Shown one piece after another: positions 34,377 to 44,500 of a DNA stretch of 64,000 nucleotides. The stretch covers positions 364,096 to 428,095 of the forward strand of contig NZ_CP022416.1 of the NCBI RefSeq assembly GCF_002222635.1. The letters run 5' to 3'. A model generated the notes under the pieces. That model saw nothing but the letters and a program-made list of their open reading frames with translations. It ran no database searches and was not told the DNA's origin. This DNA comes from Pseudosulfitobacter pseudonitzschiae. GTDB taxonomy: Bacteria; Pseudomonadota; Alphaproteobacteria; Rhodobacterales; Rhodobacteraceae. Position 1 is the stretch's first letter. Every line of letters begins with the position of its first letter. The position numbers and the translations under genes were made by a program.

Positions 34377-35801
34377 TTACTCTTGAACCATGGCTTCCAG
34401 AAAATCATTCGTGACATCATCCCATGTGCGCAGTGACGCTCCTGCAATTTTTCTCTCAAGCGCGCGGCGATGGTCAGGATTGGCTATAAGCTTGTGACAG
34501 GCGTCATAGATACTGCTGATAGAATGGGCATCACAGTATTCCACCAAGTCTCCGCCCACCTCGGGCATTGACGAATTATCTGCCACAACAGCTGTTTTGC
34601 CAAATGATAAACTTTCACCGATAGGCAGCCCCCAACCTTCGTACACGCTGACTGTCGCGGTAAATAGGCAGTTCTCGTAGAGAAAGCCTAACTCGGTATC
34701 ACTCGGTCTCTTGGCAAATTGGACCCAGCCCCCCAAATTGCCCGTGGCCTTCATCAGGGCTTCGAAATCATCATTGTACCAGCCTGGCTTTCCAGCAAAG
34801 ACGAGCTTGGGGACATCCAAGCTTGGCGTGAGAGTTAGTCGTTGCCAAGCTTGTGCCAGTCGCCAAATATTTTTGCGTGATTCCATCGTTCCTACAACCA
34901 GCACAAAGGGGGTCTTGGTCAGGTTCAACACGGAGTGGTCAACGCCCTGTAAACTGTTGAGACGCGATTTGAAGGGCTTTGTCGGATCTTTAACTTGGTT
35001 AGAGTGTACCACGTCAAATTTTTGGGCTAGCGGCACCACATCAATGGGGCGTTGCTCACCAACCTCATCCATGAAGCGCTGCAAATCACGGGCGGTGTTT
35101 TGGGAGTTTGCGATGAAACCATCACAATACCCCAGCGAAGATAGCAGCCAATGGTAAAATTCACCCGAGAAATCTGCTGCAATATGCTCCGCGGCGATGA
35201 TTGGAATGAGATCATGCACTAGTTGGTAAATCTTGATCCCCTTATTGTCTTTCAGCCGTTGTAGTGCGGGCTCTAGCCCATCGATATTCCAGATTGCCCC
35301 CAAGATGATCAGTTGATCGCCGGGTCTGACGCCCTCACTTACTTTTTCTCGCCTGATATCGGCGACCACGTCTATGCGAGCGGGAGCTTTGCGGGTTTTG
35401 AAGGCAGTCCACTCGGCAATACTGGAGCCCATCTTTGCAAAATAGCGCTCATGTCCTCGTACCGCGTGATAGGTGCGAACCTTTGAATAGAACCAGTATT
35501 TCAAGGGGCGGTTGCGATAGCGCATTAATGTAGGTGCGGCATCATTCTGGGCGCGCGCCTTTTTTCCGAAGAACACAGCCCCGAAAATGTCAGGGGAAAA
35601 CTCATCCATATCGGCCATAAAGCCTGAATCAATGGCGGTATACTCACGGTGCAGTCGGTCCCAGTAACTCAACCGCACGTTCTCAGCACCCAACCGCTCG
35701 ACCATCCGACGGATGACCTCAAAGGATACTCGTTGAATACCCGACACGGTGGTTTCTTTTTCCACGTAGAGCAGGATATCGGTCATGTCGAAATAGTACA
35801 T
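34377..35801 (-). CDS. Glycosyltransferase, GT4-like, 474 residues
   Basis: It begins MYYFDMTDILLYVEKETTVS and GIQRVSFEVIRRMVERLG, the start seen in transferases from surface-glycan or adhesin clusters. The acceptor half contains VHDLIPIIAAEHIA and GFIANSQNTARDLQRFMDE. The donor half has PFVLVVGTMESRKNIWRLAQ and YEGWGLPIGESLSFGKTAVV with E-X7-E spacing. The C-terminus ASLRTWDDVTNDFLEAMVQE resembles that of the next gene, so the two are distant paralogues. It is divergently oriented from that gene across about 120 bases that probably hold both promoters. Confidence 0.87.
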   Translation of the reverse strand: MYYFDMTDILLYVEKETTVSGIQRVSFEVIRRMVERLGAENVRLSYWDRLHREYTAIDSGFMADMDEFSPDIFGAVFFGKKARAQNDAAPTLMRYRNRPLKYWFYSKVRTYHAVRGHERYFAKMGSSIAEWTAFKTRKAPARIDVVADIRREKVSEGVRPGDQLIILGAIWNIDGLEPALQRLKDNKGIKIYQLVHDLIPIIAAEHIAADFSGEFYHWLLSSLGYCDGFIANSQNTARDLQRFMDEVGEQRPIDVVPLAQKFDVVHSNQVKDPTKPFKSRLNSLQGVDHSVLNLTKTPFVLVVGTMESRKNIWRLAQAWQRLTLTPSLDVPKLVFAGKPGWYNDDFEALMKATGNLGGWVQFAKRPSDTELGFLYENCLFTATVSVYEGWGLPIGESLSFGKTAVVADNSSMPEVGGDLVEYCDAHSISSIYDACHKLIANPDHRRALERKIAGASLRTWDDVTNDFLEAMVQE

Positions 35802-35921
35802 ACCCAGCGACCTCGTTGGTTTTTTACGCGCAGTCCAGCTTTGGCAAAACCTCGCTCTAGTCGCGCTGTTTGCCGGACAATTTGATGTTCCTCAACCCCA
35901 AGTGCGATGTTAAGAGGAGCT

Positions 35922-37215
35922 ATGGGACCTATATATTACGATCTTTCAGAACAGTTCCTGTCTTCAGGAATCAAGTTCAAATATTATGGCATTGCGCGAA
36001 CTGTGATGGAGGTAGGGTATGAACTATCCCGTTCATCGGCGGACGTGCGCTTTGTCGTGTTCTCACCAGCGCATGATCGCTTCTTTGAGGTTGAGCCACG
36101 CATAGGAGCGGCATCCGTTACAGGTGTTTGTGATCCCAACCTACCGGCCGAGGCAAAACCTTTGCGCCTGCGCTATAGTTTCCCTGAACCGCACAGGTTG
36201 CGCGATGCGCTTTATCCAATAGTGAGCGCAGTTGTCCGACGCATAGGTTTGAGGCGCTGGCGTCGCGCGGTGCCCGAAGGCAGCCTCCGCGAGATCGACT
36301 TGTCGGGCCAAGTGGTCGTATCGCTGGGGAGGCCTAAGATGATGGCTGATTATCTGATGGCGATGGATCGTCTGGGCATACGTATGCGGTTCTACCCACT
36401 GTTGCACGATATGATCCCGCTACATGAGTTTTCTCATCCGCGCCAAAGTATGTTTGCGCGTAATTTTGCCCACGACAATCAGATTGTTATCCAGCATTCT
36501 GAGAATGCTACTAACGAACTCGGTTTTCACCAAGACTGAAGTCGAACGCTTTTCTGCTTCCGGCAGCTTGCCCGCGCTTCCGCCCGTGATTCCGGTACTC
36601 TTGCCGCACGAACTGCGAGAGACAGATGAACCTGTATGCATTGATCTTCCCGTCACTCCCTATTTCCTAGGAGTTGGTGTGATGACGGGCCGCAAGAACC
36701 TTGAGTGTATCTTGCAAGCTATGCTGTATCTACACAATACAGGCCGTCCAGTGCCGCTGTTTCTTTTGGCTGGTGCGCACAGGAAAAGAACTGTGAGCTA
36801 TGTGGATAGGGTTGAATTTTCCCCGATCAAAGGCAAAATACAGTTCGCCCAGAACCCAAACCAGGCTGAATTGCGCGCGCTCTACAAGAAGGCGCTGGCG
36901 CTAATAATTCCCAGTCACATGGAGGGCTTTGGCCTGCCGCTAGGCGAAGCGCTTTGGTTGGGTACGCCCGGGCTGTCGTCAGACATCGCGGCCTTGCGAG
37001 AGGTGGGTGGTGACCTGGCAAAATACTTCGATCCCAATGATCCGGGTGCCCTTGCCTCGCTTATCGACACGCTACACTCTAATCCGGAGGCACATGCGGC
37101 ACTGAAAGATAAGATTGTTCGTAGCCATGCTTCGCTGCGCACTTGGAAAGACGTTGCGGCAGATATCGTTACTGCAGTATCCCAAAGCCCCGCCGCGGTG
37201 CAGGCAAGCTCATGA
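35922..37215 (+). pseudogene. Glycosyltransferase broken by one frameshift
   Basis: ATG 35922 follows AGGAG and starts MGPIYYDLSEQFLSSGIKFK. The first frame runs through RFYPLLHDMIPLHEF and IQHSENATNELG to a stop at 36539. The second frame, open from 36424, continues the same protein with FTKTEVERFSASGSLPALPP, VGVMTGRKNLECILQAMLYL and MEGFGLPLGEALWLGTPG, ending at 37215. A +1 shift near 36515 would join them into a normal GT4 protein of about 430 residues. A single sequencing error or true decay both fit. The end overlaps the ABC exporter by four bases. Confidence 0.8.
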
Positions 37216-39044
37216 CCGAAGAAAATCGAACTGACGCTGTAGAAGAAGGATTACACACAAACAGAGCAGGAAAGGCCAAGCCCAGAAAACGTGCCCCGCT
37301 TTTCAATGATCAGGACAAGGATAACATCTCTTGGTTCTACTCCACTTACCTCAAACAGCGCACGCCTTGGTTGGGTTTGGTAATGGTGATGATCCTTATA
37401 CAGGGCTTGGCCTATCAACAGTTCATCTCACTTACCGAAAGCGGGTTGAGGGTGATTTTTGAGAATGGCGATGTGTCTGGGTTGATAGGCGTCTGTGCCA
37501 TGGTCATGGGAATTTTCCTGATCCGCGCAGTCATGTCTTATTGTGTGCCCCGCATTTCTGTTTGGTTGGCCAGCGATGCTGTGTTCAACATGCGTCGAGA
37601 CTTGATCGATCACATGATGTCGCTGGATTTGGCCTTCTTTGAGCGGACCAAATCGGGTGACATCATTTTGAGACTGGTGAACCAGGCACAAGATCTGTCG
37701 GGGTTTATCGGCCAAACCACTGTGAACGCTGTGCGCGATACGGTGACGGTGATTGCCGTTTCAGGGTATCTCATTTGGAAGAGTCCACTTTTGTTCTTAA
37801 TAGTCATCGTGGTGATGCCTACAATTACAATCATGGTGCGGCAAATTTCACATGGGATAAAGGGCACTCAAGCGAACGCCGAAAATGCTATGGGTAATTA
37901 CATGTCTGGCATCGAAGAGATGACCAATGGCATGCGTACAGTGAAAATAGCAAACCAAGAGCCGGTTGAGCGTGCGCGCCTCAACAAAGCCACGAGCGAA
38001 ATCAAAGACCTGACCATCCGTCTGCAGGCTCTACAGGCGCTGATGAGTCCCGCTGTCGATGTTATTGCAGCAATCATCTATGTTTTGATCATCGGGGTAG
38101 GTGGCTACATGGCCCTAAGCGCGGATTTTGCAATGGATGGCGCGGGCATTATCGGATTCTTAATCGGCATGGCTCTTATTTTTGACCCTGCCCGCCGCAT
38201 AACAGCATTCTTTGTCAGTATGCAGGCCAGTTTGATCATCCTTGAAAGTCTCCGCTCCCTTTATCGCGAACTTCCTACGATTACTAATGCACCAAATGCG
38301 AAAGAGGAATTCAACCGCGCCGGGGACATCATTCTCGATAATGTAACGTTCCAATACTCTGAAAAGCATCCTTTGTTCAAAGGAGTTGATATGATCTTTG
38401 AAGGTGGAAAAGTGACGGCAATTGTTGGAGCCACAGGTTCGGGAAAGACATCTGTCCTTAGCTTGATTGCGCGGCTTTATGACGTCACCGATGGCGTGGT
38501 GACTATAGGCGGTGAACCGGTGAGAGGGTTGCGTGTTGATAAGCTACGTCAGTCGTTTTCAGTAGTCGCCCAAGACATCGTCATCTTTAATAGCTCAATA
38601 TGGGAAAACATTCGATACGTGCGCCCTGAAGCCACAGATGAAGAAATTTGGCGGGCAGCTGAGCTGGTAGGTATTGATCAGCTAGTTCGCGACCGAGGTG
38701 ATGCGCCGTTGGGGCCGAAGGGCTCTCAGCTTTCTGGCGGCCAGAAACAGCGTATTGCTATTGCCCGTGCTTTCCTGCGCTCAGCGCCAATTTTGTTACT
38801 AGATGAGGCAACTTCAGCACTTGACCAGCGCACGGAGGAAAAGGTGCGTGAGGCCATATGGACTCTGTCGCAAGGCAAAACCACAATTATGGTTGCACAC
38901 CGGCTTTCAACTGTGACCCACGCAGATCATATTTATGTGCTGGATGAAGGCATGGTGATTGAAGAGGGTACTCATGTTGGACTGATGGCCAAAGAGGGCC
39001 TTTATGCGGCCATGTTCAATGCACAGCGAAGTAGCTATGGTTGA
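37212..39044 (+). CDS. ABC transporter with fused membrane and ATPase domains (MsbA-like exporter)
   Basis: ATG 37212 overlaps the upstream stop (ATGA) and gives 610 residues, normal for the class. A charged tail of about 40 residues precedes six membrane helices. The ATPase domain has Walker A GATGSGKTS near residues 406-414, signature LSGGQKQRIAIARA near 507 and Walker B ILLLDEATSALDQ near 527. The H-loop is MVAHRLSTVTHA. It resembles lipid or glycan flippases and exporters more than RTX exporters. Translational coupling to a glycosyltransferase suggests it moves a glycan or glycolipid built by these enzymes. It is intact. Confidence 0.88.
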   Translation: MTEENRTDAVEEGLHTNRAGKAKPRKRAPLFNDQDKDNISWFYSTYLKQRTPWLGLVMVMILIQGLAYQQFISLTESGLRVIFENGDVSGLIGVCAMVMGIFLIRAVMSYCVPRISVWLASDAVFNMRRDLIDHMMSLDLAFFERTKSGDIILRLVNQAQDLSGFIGQTTVNAVRDTVTVIAVSGYLIWKSPLLFLIVIVVMPTITIMVRQISHGIKGTQANAENAMGNYMSGIEEMTNGMRTVKIANQEPVERARLNKATSEIKDLTIRLQALQALMSPAVDVIAAIIYVLIIGVGGYMALSADFAMDGAGIIGFLIGMALIFDPARRITAFFVSMQASLIILESLRSLYRELPTITNAPNAKEEFNRAGDIILDNVTFQYSEKHPLFKGVDMIFEGGKVTAIVGATGSGKTSVLSLIARLYDVTDGVVTIGGEPVRGLRVDKLRQSFSVVAQDIVIFNSSIWENIRYVRPEATDEEIWRAAELVGIDQLVRDRGDAPLGPKGSQLSGGQKQRIAIARAFLRSAPILLLDEATSALDQRTEEKVREAIWTLSQGKTTIMVAHRLSTVTHADHIYVLDEGMVIEEGTHVGLMAKEGLYAAMFNAQRSSYG

Positions 39045-39355
39045 TCGAGGGGCAAGGGGCTTATGAGAGGACCCATGTTTGCACTATCGATTACGTCGCC
39101 AGAATGTTGGGTGAGGATGCCGAACTTCTTGAAGCGATCATCTACAATGACGACAACCTGACCTATGGAAACATCGTCAGCGTTTACGTCGGACCCGACG
39201 AAACAGCCACCGCACTGACCGATGACGGGATAGAAGAGCTGACGGACATGATCCGCGCCGCTCGTATCACCAACAAAACCTGGCATGAGTTCCTTGACGA
39301 CTTCGTGGATGACACCGATCTGGTGGCACGCATCAAAGCTAAATCACCGCGGTAG
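39041..39355 (+). CDS. Small acidic protein of unknown function downstream of the ABC exporter
   Basis: The frame from TTG 39041 gives 104 residues; ATG 39103 (MLGEDAELLEAIIYNDDNLT) is another possible start. The product is strongly acidic, with EAIIYNDDNLTYGNIVSVYV, DDGIEELTDMIRAARI and EFLDDFVDDTDLVARIKA. There is no signal peptide or membrane segment. The ORF overlaps the exporter stop by four bases, suggesting cotranslation. I do not recognise the family. The start is uncertain because no ribosome site stands out. Confidence 0.55.
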   Translation: MIEGQGAYERTHVCTIDYVARMLGEDAELLEAIIYNDDNLTYGNIVSVYVGPDETATALTDDGIEELTDMIRAARITNKTWHEFLDDFVDDTDLVARIKAKSPR

Positions 39356-39357
39356 CA

Positions 39358-39885
39358 ATGGGGCGGTTACATTCCAGGCGGCCGCGCCAAATGAGAAATG
39401 GCTAACTGACATCACGGAGTTCCACATCCGAGCGGGAAAAGTCTATCTTTCCCCGATCATTGATTGCTTCGACGGCCTCGTCATAAGTTGGACCATTGGG
39501 ACCAGACCGGACGCCGATCTCGTGAACACCATGCTTGATGCAGCGCTAGAAACCATCGCTGACAGCGAAGCGCGGCCCGTAGTCCACAGCGATCGCGGAG
39601 GCCACTATCGCTGGCCTGGCTGGCTGGAACGTATAGACGCGGCAAAGCTCGTTCGGTCGATGTCGCGAAAGGCGAGCTCGCAAGACAATGCCGCATGTGA
39701 AGGCTTCTTCGGGCGCCTAAAGACTGAGTTTTTCTATCCTCATGATTGGCGGGCCTTCACCGCGGCCCAGTTTATTGACGAGATTGACGCCTACATCCGC
39801 TGGTAAAACGAAACACGCATCAAGATGTCCCTTGGTGGCAGAAGCCCAATCGAATACCGTAAAAGCCTCGGCCTTATGCCGTGAA
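39358..39885 (+). pseudogene. IS3-family OrfB transposase (IS150-like), C-terminal part with nonsense codon
   Basis: The frame reads NEKWLTDITEFHIRAGKVYL (first Asp), VVHSDRGGHYRW (second Asp), NAACEGFFGRLKTEFFYPHD (Glu) and AYIRW. A TAA then stands where Tyr is usual, followed by NETRIKMSLGGRSPIEYRKS to a stop at about 39885. The sequence up to 39910 (GTCCGCACCCCCC) looks like the right end of such an element. The N-terminal part and OrfA are missing. Confidence 0.82.
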
Positions 39886-40036
39886 AACAGTCCAAGGTTT
39901 TGTCCGCACCCCCCCGGCTCAGTTTTGGGTGCAAATCAACACGCTGGATGAAATCCGTGGGAACAGGTAGGAAGTGTCAGACTCGAAACACTAGGATAAA
40001 TTTCAGGAATAAACGTTTGCCAAAATCGGAGAAAAA

Positions 40037-40885
40037 ATGGTTAAATTTTTTGATAAGCTGTCGGCTAAACGAGCGAAAAGTAATAATGACCTCAACGCAT
40101 ACGGCATCATCATGCGTCATATGAACGCTCCACCTATGACTATTGATATGCATGTTGACCCAGAGACATTTGAACACCTTCAGAAATTGGTCGAGGAAAC
40201 TTGGTCACGCTTGGGACAGGAAGACGCTCACTGGTCCGTAATTACAGATGAGAAGTTTCGTAAGGATCGGCTGAAAAGCCATAAAGACGAATTTTTTAAG
40301 ATGGGTGAAGGAGACATTGCGCGGGTTGATGCCGCCTTCAGCCGCGTGGGCGCGTCCCTTTCCAATGTAGAGTCGGTGATGGATTTTGGATGTGGAGTTG
40401 GGCGACTATCGATTCCCCTCGCACGCAAAACCAAGTACGTTTTAGGCGTTGACATCTCCGCTGCGCATTTGCATGAAGCAAAAGCTAATATTGATCAACA
40501 GGGTTGCGGCAACATTGAATTGTTCAGAGCGGAATGTATTGACGATATCAGAAAATTGCCAGAATTTGAACTAGTCTATAGCATTATCGTGCTCCAGCAT
40601 AACCCACCTCCCGTCATGTTGAAAATTCTTGATGCCCTATGTTCTCGGGTTAAACCGGATGGATATCTTTATGTTCAAGCTCAGACGTATCGGTCAGGGT
40701 ACAGTTACTCCGCTAAAGATCATTTAGAAAACCCGTCTGAAGAAATGGAAATGCACATTCTGCCACAACACGTATTTCTTGGAACTATCCAAGACGCCGG
40801 GCTAACTATTCTGGAAATTATGGAAGATGGCGCGGCGGGAGATTTACAATACACATCACAAACTGTTCTTGCACGCAAGAGATGA
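40037..40885 (+). CDS. Class I SAM-dependent methyltransferase, AT-rich
   Basis: This 282-residue protein is preceded by GGAGAAAAA. The SAM motif is VMDFGCGVGRLSIPLA near residues 114-129, followed by GVDISAAHLHEAK and SIIVLQHNPPP at the catalytic-loop position. The C-terminus has GYLYVQAQTYRSGYSYSAKD. The substrate is unknown; similar enzymes modify sugars or small metabolites. The gene is visibly AT-richer than the GT and MT genes at 22.5-27.2 kb and is bounded by IS3 and IS256 fragments, which indicates separate acquisition. Confidence 0.82.
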   Translation: MVKFFDKLSAKRAKSNNDLNAYGIIMRHMNAPPMTIDMHVDPETFEHLQKLVEETWSRLGQEDAHWSVITDEKFRKDRLKSHKDEFFKMGEGDIARVDAAFSRVGASLSNVESVMDFGCGVGRLSIPLARKTKYVLGVDISAAHLHEAKANIDQQGCGNIELFRAECIDDIRKLPEFELVYSIIVLQHNPPPVMLKILDALCSRVKPDGYLYVQAQTYRSGYSYSAKDHLENPSEEMEMHILPQHVFLGTIQDAGLTILEIMEDGAAGDLQYTSQTVLARKR

Positions 40886-40896
40886 ACTAGTGTTCC

Positions 40897-41130
40897 TCAC
40901 CTGACATAGGATTCCCGAGATCTGGCAGATGACCCGTTGCGACGGTTAGCCTGATCAGATGGGGCATCCTTCCCGTCTTCATAGCCCAGATGTGCCGTCA
41001 GCTCAGCCCCCAGCATCCGTTCCATCAGCTTGATCTTGAGCTCTTTCATGGGCCCGGCATCGCCAAGCAAATCTTCAGGCCGCTCGCAGCCCTTCAGAAG
41101 TTCGTCCAACAGTTCCTTGGAAATCGTCAT
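40897..41130 (-). pseudogene. IS256-family transposase, N-terminal fragment
   Basis: Seventy-seven residues on the minus strand read MTISKELLDELLKGCERPED, LMERMLGAELTAHLGYEDGK and DQANRRNGSSA, the conserved N-terminus of mutator-type transposases. The catalytic domain is absent. Confidence 0.85.
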
Positions 41131-41151
41131 AGTCTTTGCTCCTCTCAGGAA

Positions 41152-41441
41152 GCATGGACCAGATCCCAGTTACACAGAAGACAGGACACTCTCTCATGGC
41201 ATGGGCCGAAAAACGCAACATTCGGCTTGAATACATCCAACCCGGAAAGCCGCAGCAGAACGCCTATATCGAGCGCTACAATCGCACAGTTCGCGGTGAA
41301 TGGTTGGGCCAATTTATCTTTGAAACCATCGAGGAGGCGCAAGACCAGGCAACGGAATGGCTCTGGACTTACAACAACGAGCGACCCAACATGGGCATTG
41401 GCGGCATCACACCCGCCATGAAACTGAAAACAGCCGCGTGA
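41152..41441 (+). pseudogene. IS3-family OrfB transposase, C-terminal fragment
   Basis: The frame reads AWAEKRNIRLEYIQPGKPQQ and NAYIERYNRTVRGEWLGQFI with the final catalytic Glu, then LWTYNNERPNMGIGGITPAM to a normal stop. The first two catalytic aspartates are missing. The following GCCCCATTAAAAATGGGG near 41455-41472 is probably the right end of the element. Confidence 0.83.
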
Positions 41442-41500
41442 ATTCTATGGCTGAGCCCCATTAAAAATGGGGGGATTACCGTTCAACACTTCACCATTCC

Positions 41501-41532
41501 AAAGAGAAACGCCGGCCCCGGGAGGCCGACGT
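41501..41532 (-). terminator. Rho-independent terminator of the giant surface-protein gene
   Basis: On the minus strand ACGTCGGCC and GGCCGGCGT (plus-strand arms 41524-41532 and 41509-41517) form a 9-bp stem with one G-T pair and a 6-base loop. TTTCTCTTT follows. It lies 47 bases after the giant gene's stop. Confidence 0.75.
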
Positions 41533-41578
41533 TTCCGTCTTGAAGGATGCGACGGCTTCAACCGCCACTCCTTGTATC

Positions 41579-44500
41579 TTAGCTTACGAAGAAGATATCG
41601 CTAGCAGTCAGCGTGCCATTGATCCCCGTAAGGTCAATGATGTCGTCTTCGTCGCCGGTGTCAGTGAAGTTCGCACCATCCCAAGACGTGTCACCGTTGT
41701 AGTCGATCCGCAGCATTTTGTTTACATCGTCGTAGATCAGCGTCCCTTCGATGTTCGTTGCTGCTGTCCCTACACCACTCAAGAAGGTGCTGAAGGCAAC
41801 AGCGGCGCCATCGTCACCGTTCGAGTACGGGATACCGGTGATCTCATCGTTGACGTCAGACGCATCCAACCGGATCAGGTCACCCTCTGATGCATCGAAA
41901 TCGTTGATCGTCGCGATCGTGCTCGAAACATCTGCACCGTTGTAGATGTTGTCCAAGGCAAACGTATCAGCCCCACCGTTACCTGTCGCCACATTCACCG
42001 CCGTCAGATTATCAAACTCGATGATATCGTCCTGACCTTGACCAACGAGCGTACCGAGCAGAAGAACGGATGTAGCATCTCCATCAATAGTCCGGACATC
42101 GAACAGCGTCGCGTTTCCGGCATCTGCGCTGGTTGCGTTCCCAACACTATCCGTGAAGAGGCCTGCAGAGATATCGACGAGATCGCCGACACCGTTGCCC
42201 CAGCCATTGTCCAGAGCACCTTGCTCAGCACTGATATCGATCACGATTTGCGTATCGCTGGCTGACACGAACGTAGCTGCTACCAAGTTGTTGCCATCCA
42301 CCGTGATTGCAGTGGGGTCGAATGTACCCGAGTTCGCATTGATCTCAGCTCCATCAAACGTACCATTCAGGATAAGTTGCTGGCTCTCCGAGTCCCAGGT
42401 TGCGAAATCGACACTGAACGCCGGCCCAGTTTGATCCACAACGAAATCAAAGCTGTCAGTCGCCGTATTGCCAGCCTGATCGGTTGCTGTTGCCACCGCT
42501 GTCCACGTGCCATCAGGACCAAAGATGTTGGCGATACTGCCAAGTGTAGTAATCGTTCCACCGGCAAGTGCCTGCGGCGTGAAACTACCGATTGAAACAC
42601 CGCTCGGATTGAAGAGCTCTACGGTTACATTCTGGCCATCCTCGATATTGGTCCCCGTCACTGAGAAGGTCAACCCGCCGGCCTGATCTTCTGCGAGAGT
42701 GATAATATCGTCATCTACAATCTCACCACCGATACCCGTGACGGAAAGTGCGGCCTGTGTGTCCACTGTCACAACAGTGGCTGCAGACGCCGCGCTGACA
42801 TTACCCGCCAAATCGGTCTGCACTGCGGTGAAGCTGTGCGCCCCATCCGCAAGAGCAGCGGTCGTGAAGGACCAGTTCCCCGAGCCATCCGCAGTGACCG
42901 TACCAAGAGACACCATATTATCGAAGATTTCAACAGACGCACCTGATTCGGCCGTACCGGTCAACGTTTGCGTGTTATCGTTGGTGAGGCCATCCGCGGT
43001 GGTACCGTTCGGACCAGCAGTGTCATCCGCCGCACTGACGATAACCGGTGCTGCAACAGTGGTATCGATCACCAAGTCTTGCGAAATCGCAGCGCTTTGC
43101 TGGACAGCGCCAAACTCATCAGTGACCGTCGCTTGCATGGTGTAAGTCCCGTCACCGCCCGTTACCGGCACGGAAATGTCGACATACCCATTGGCGATAT
43201 CGGCTGCTGTGAGGACCGCATTGATGGTCGCTCCACCGTTCAATCCCGGCGGAAGTTGCAGATTGACGGTATCTCCAACACGGGCACCTGTACCATCGGT
43301 TGCATTGCTAAAGGACACACGCACCACAGGGTCAGTACCATCGGTGCCATCATCGCTCGTGATGAAATCCGAATTGGAAGCACCAGTGTCGTCGGTCACG
43401 GAAACAAACCCAGTCGGTGCATCCGGTACAACCGTATCGACCAGCTGGAAGTCACCACTTGCCATGCTGACCGTATCCGGCAGAAGGATCTGCAGATCCT
43501 GGCCGTTCAGGATGCCGTTGTCATCCAGATCGATCCAAAGCTCGCGGGTATCCTGCTGGAAGACCACGTCCGCTTCACCGTCACCCATGTTACCGGGGAG
43601 CGAGACAAGACCTTGAGCCGAACCGAAGTCGGCGGCATTACCAACGAACTCCAGCGAGATCGTGACACCACCTGCATCCTGAAGGACGGATTCTTCGATC
43701 ACGATGTCATGGCTACCCGACACGAAGTTGTTCACGATGTCTTCCATCCCACCCAGAGAGTCGGAGCGATTGACATAGCGGATGTCATCCGCACCAGAAG
43801 CACCGTCTGGGCCACTATTGATGATGTCACGACCGCCGCCACCGGTGATGGTGTCGTTGCCCGTACCACCGTCGATGGTGTCATTGAAGTTCCCCGCACC
43901 TCCGAAGAGGACGTCGTCGTCTGCACCACCGGTGATGACGTCAGCACCGGTACCACCGTCGATGGTGTCGTTGCCGGCGCCGCCGTCGACAGTGTCGTTG
44001 CCGCCGTTAGAAACAACACTGTCGTTATCATCGCCGGTGAAGATGTTATCCGCACTGATGCCAGTCGTCAGAATATCCTTGGCACCGGTGCTGCCGACCT
44101 GACCATTATACGTGATTGCGGCGCCATAGTTGCCACCATTCACGACGAGGTTCTCGCCATCCCAGTTGCCGGTTCCATTTCTGCCGTCAGCGTTAATGGT
44201 CAATGCCGTCGGAGAAGCACCGCCCGTTCCAAGCTCTATAGTGTAGGTACCAGAGAAATCCTCGCCGACATTGATGATCTCAACGCCACGCATGCTCGAA
44301 AGATCAGCGGTTTGGCTGCTGCCGGACGTGAAGATATTCACAGTGTCCTGGTTGCCCGAGCCACCAGTCAGCGAGTCCGCCGCGGTGAAATCATCGAAGT
44401 CCGCGTTGAAAGTCAGCGTCGACGTCGATGCACCACCGTTAATCGTGTCGTTGCCACCTGTGAACAGGTTCACAACCAGGTCGTTGTCGAACGCTGCATC

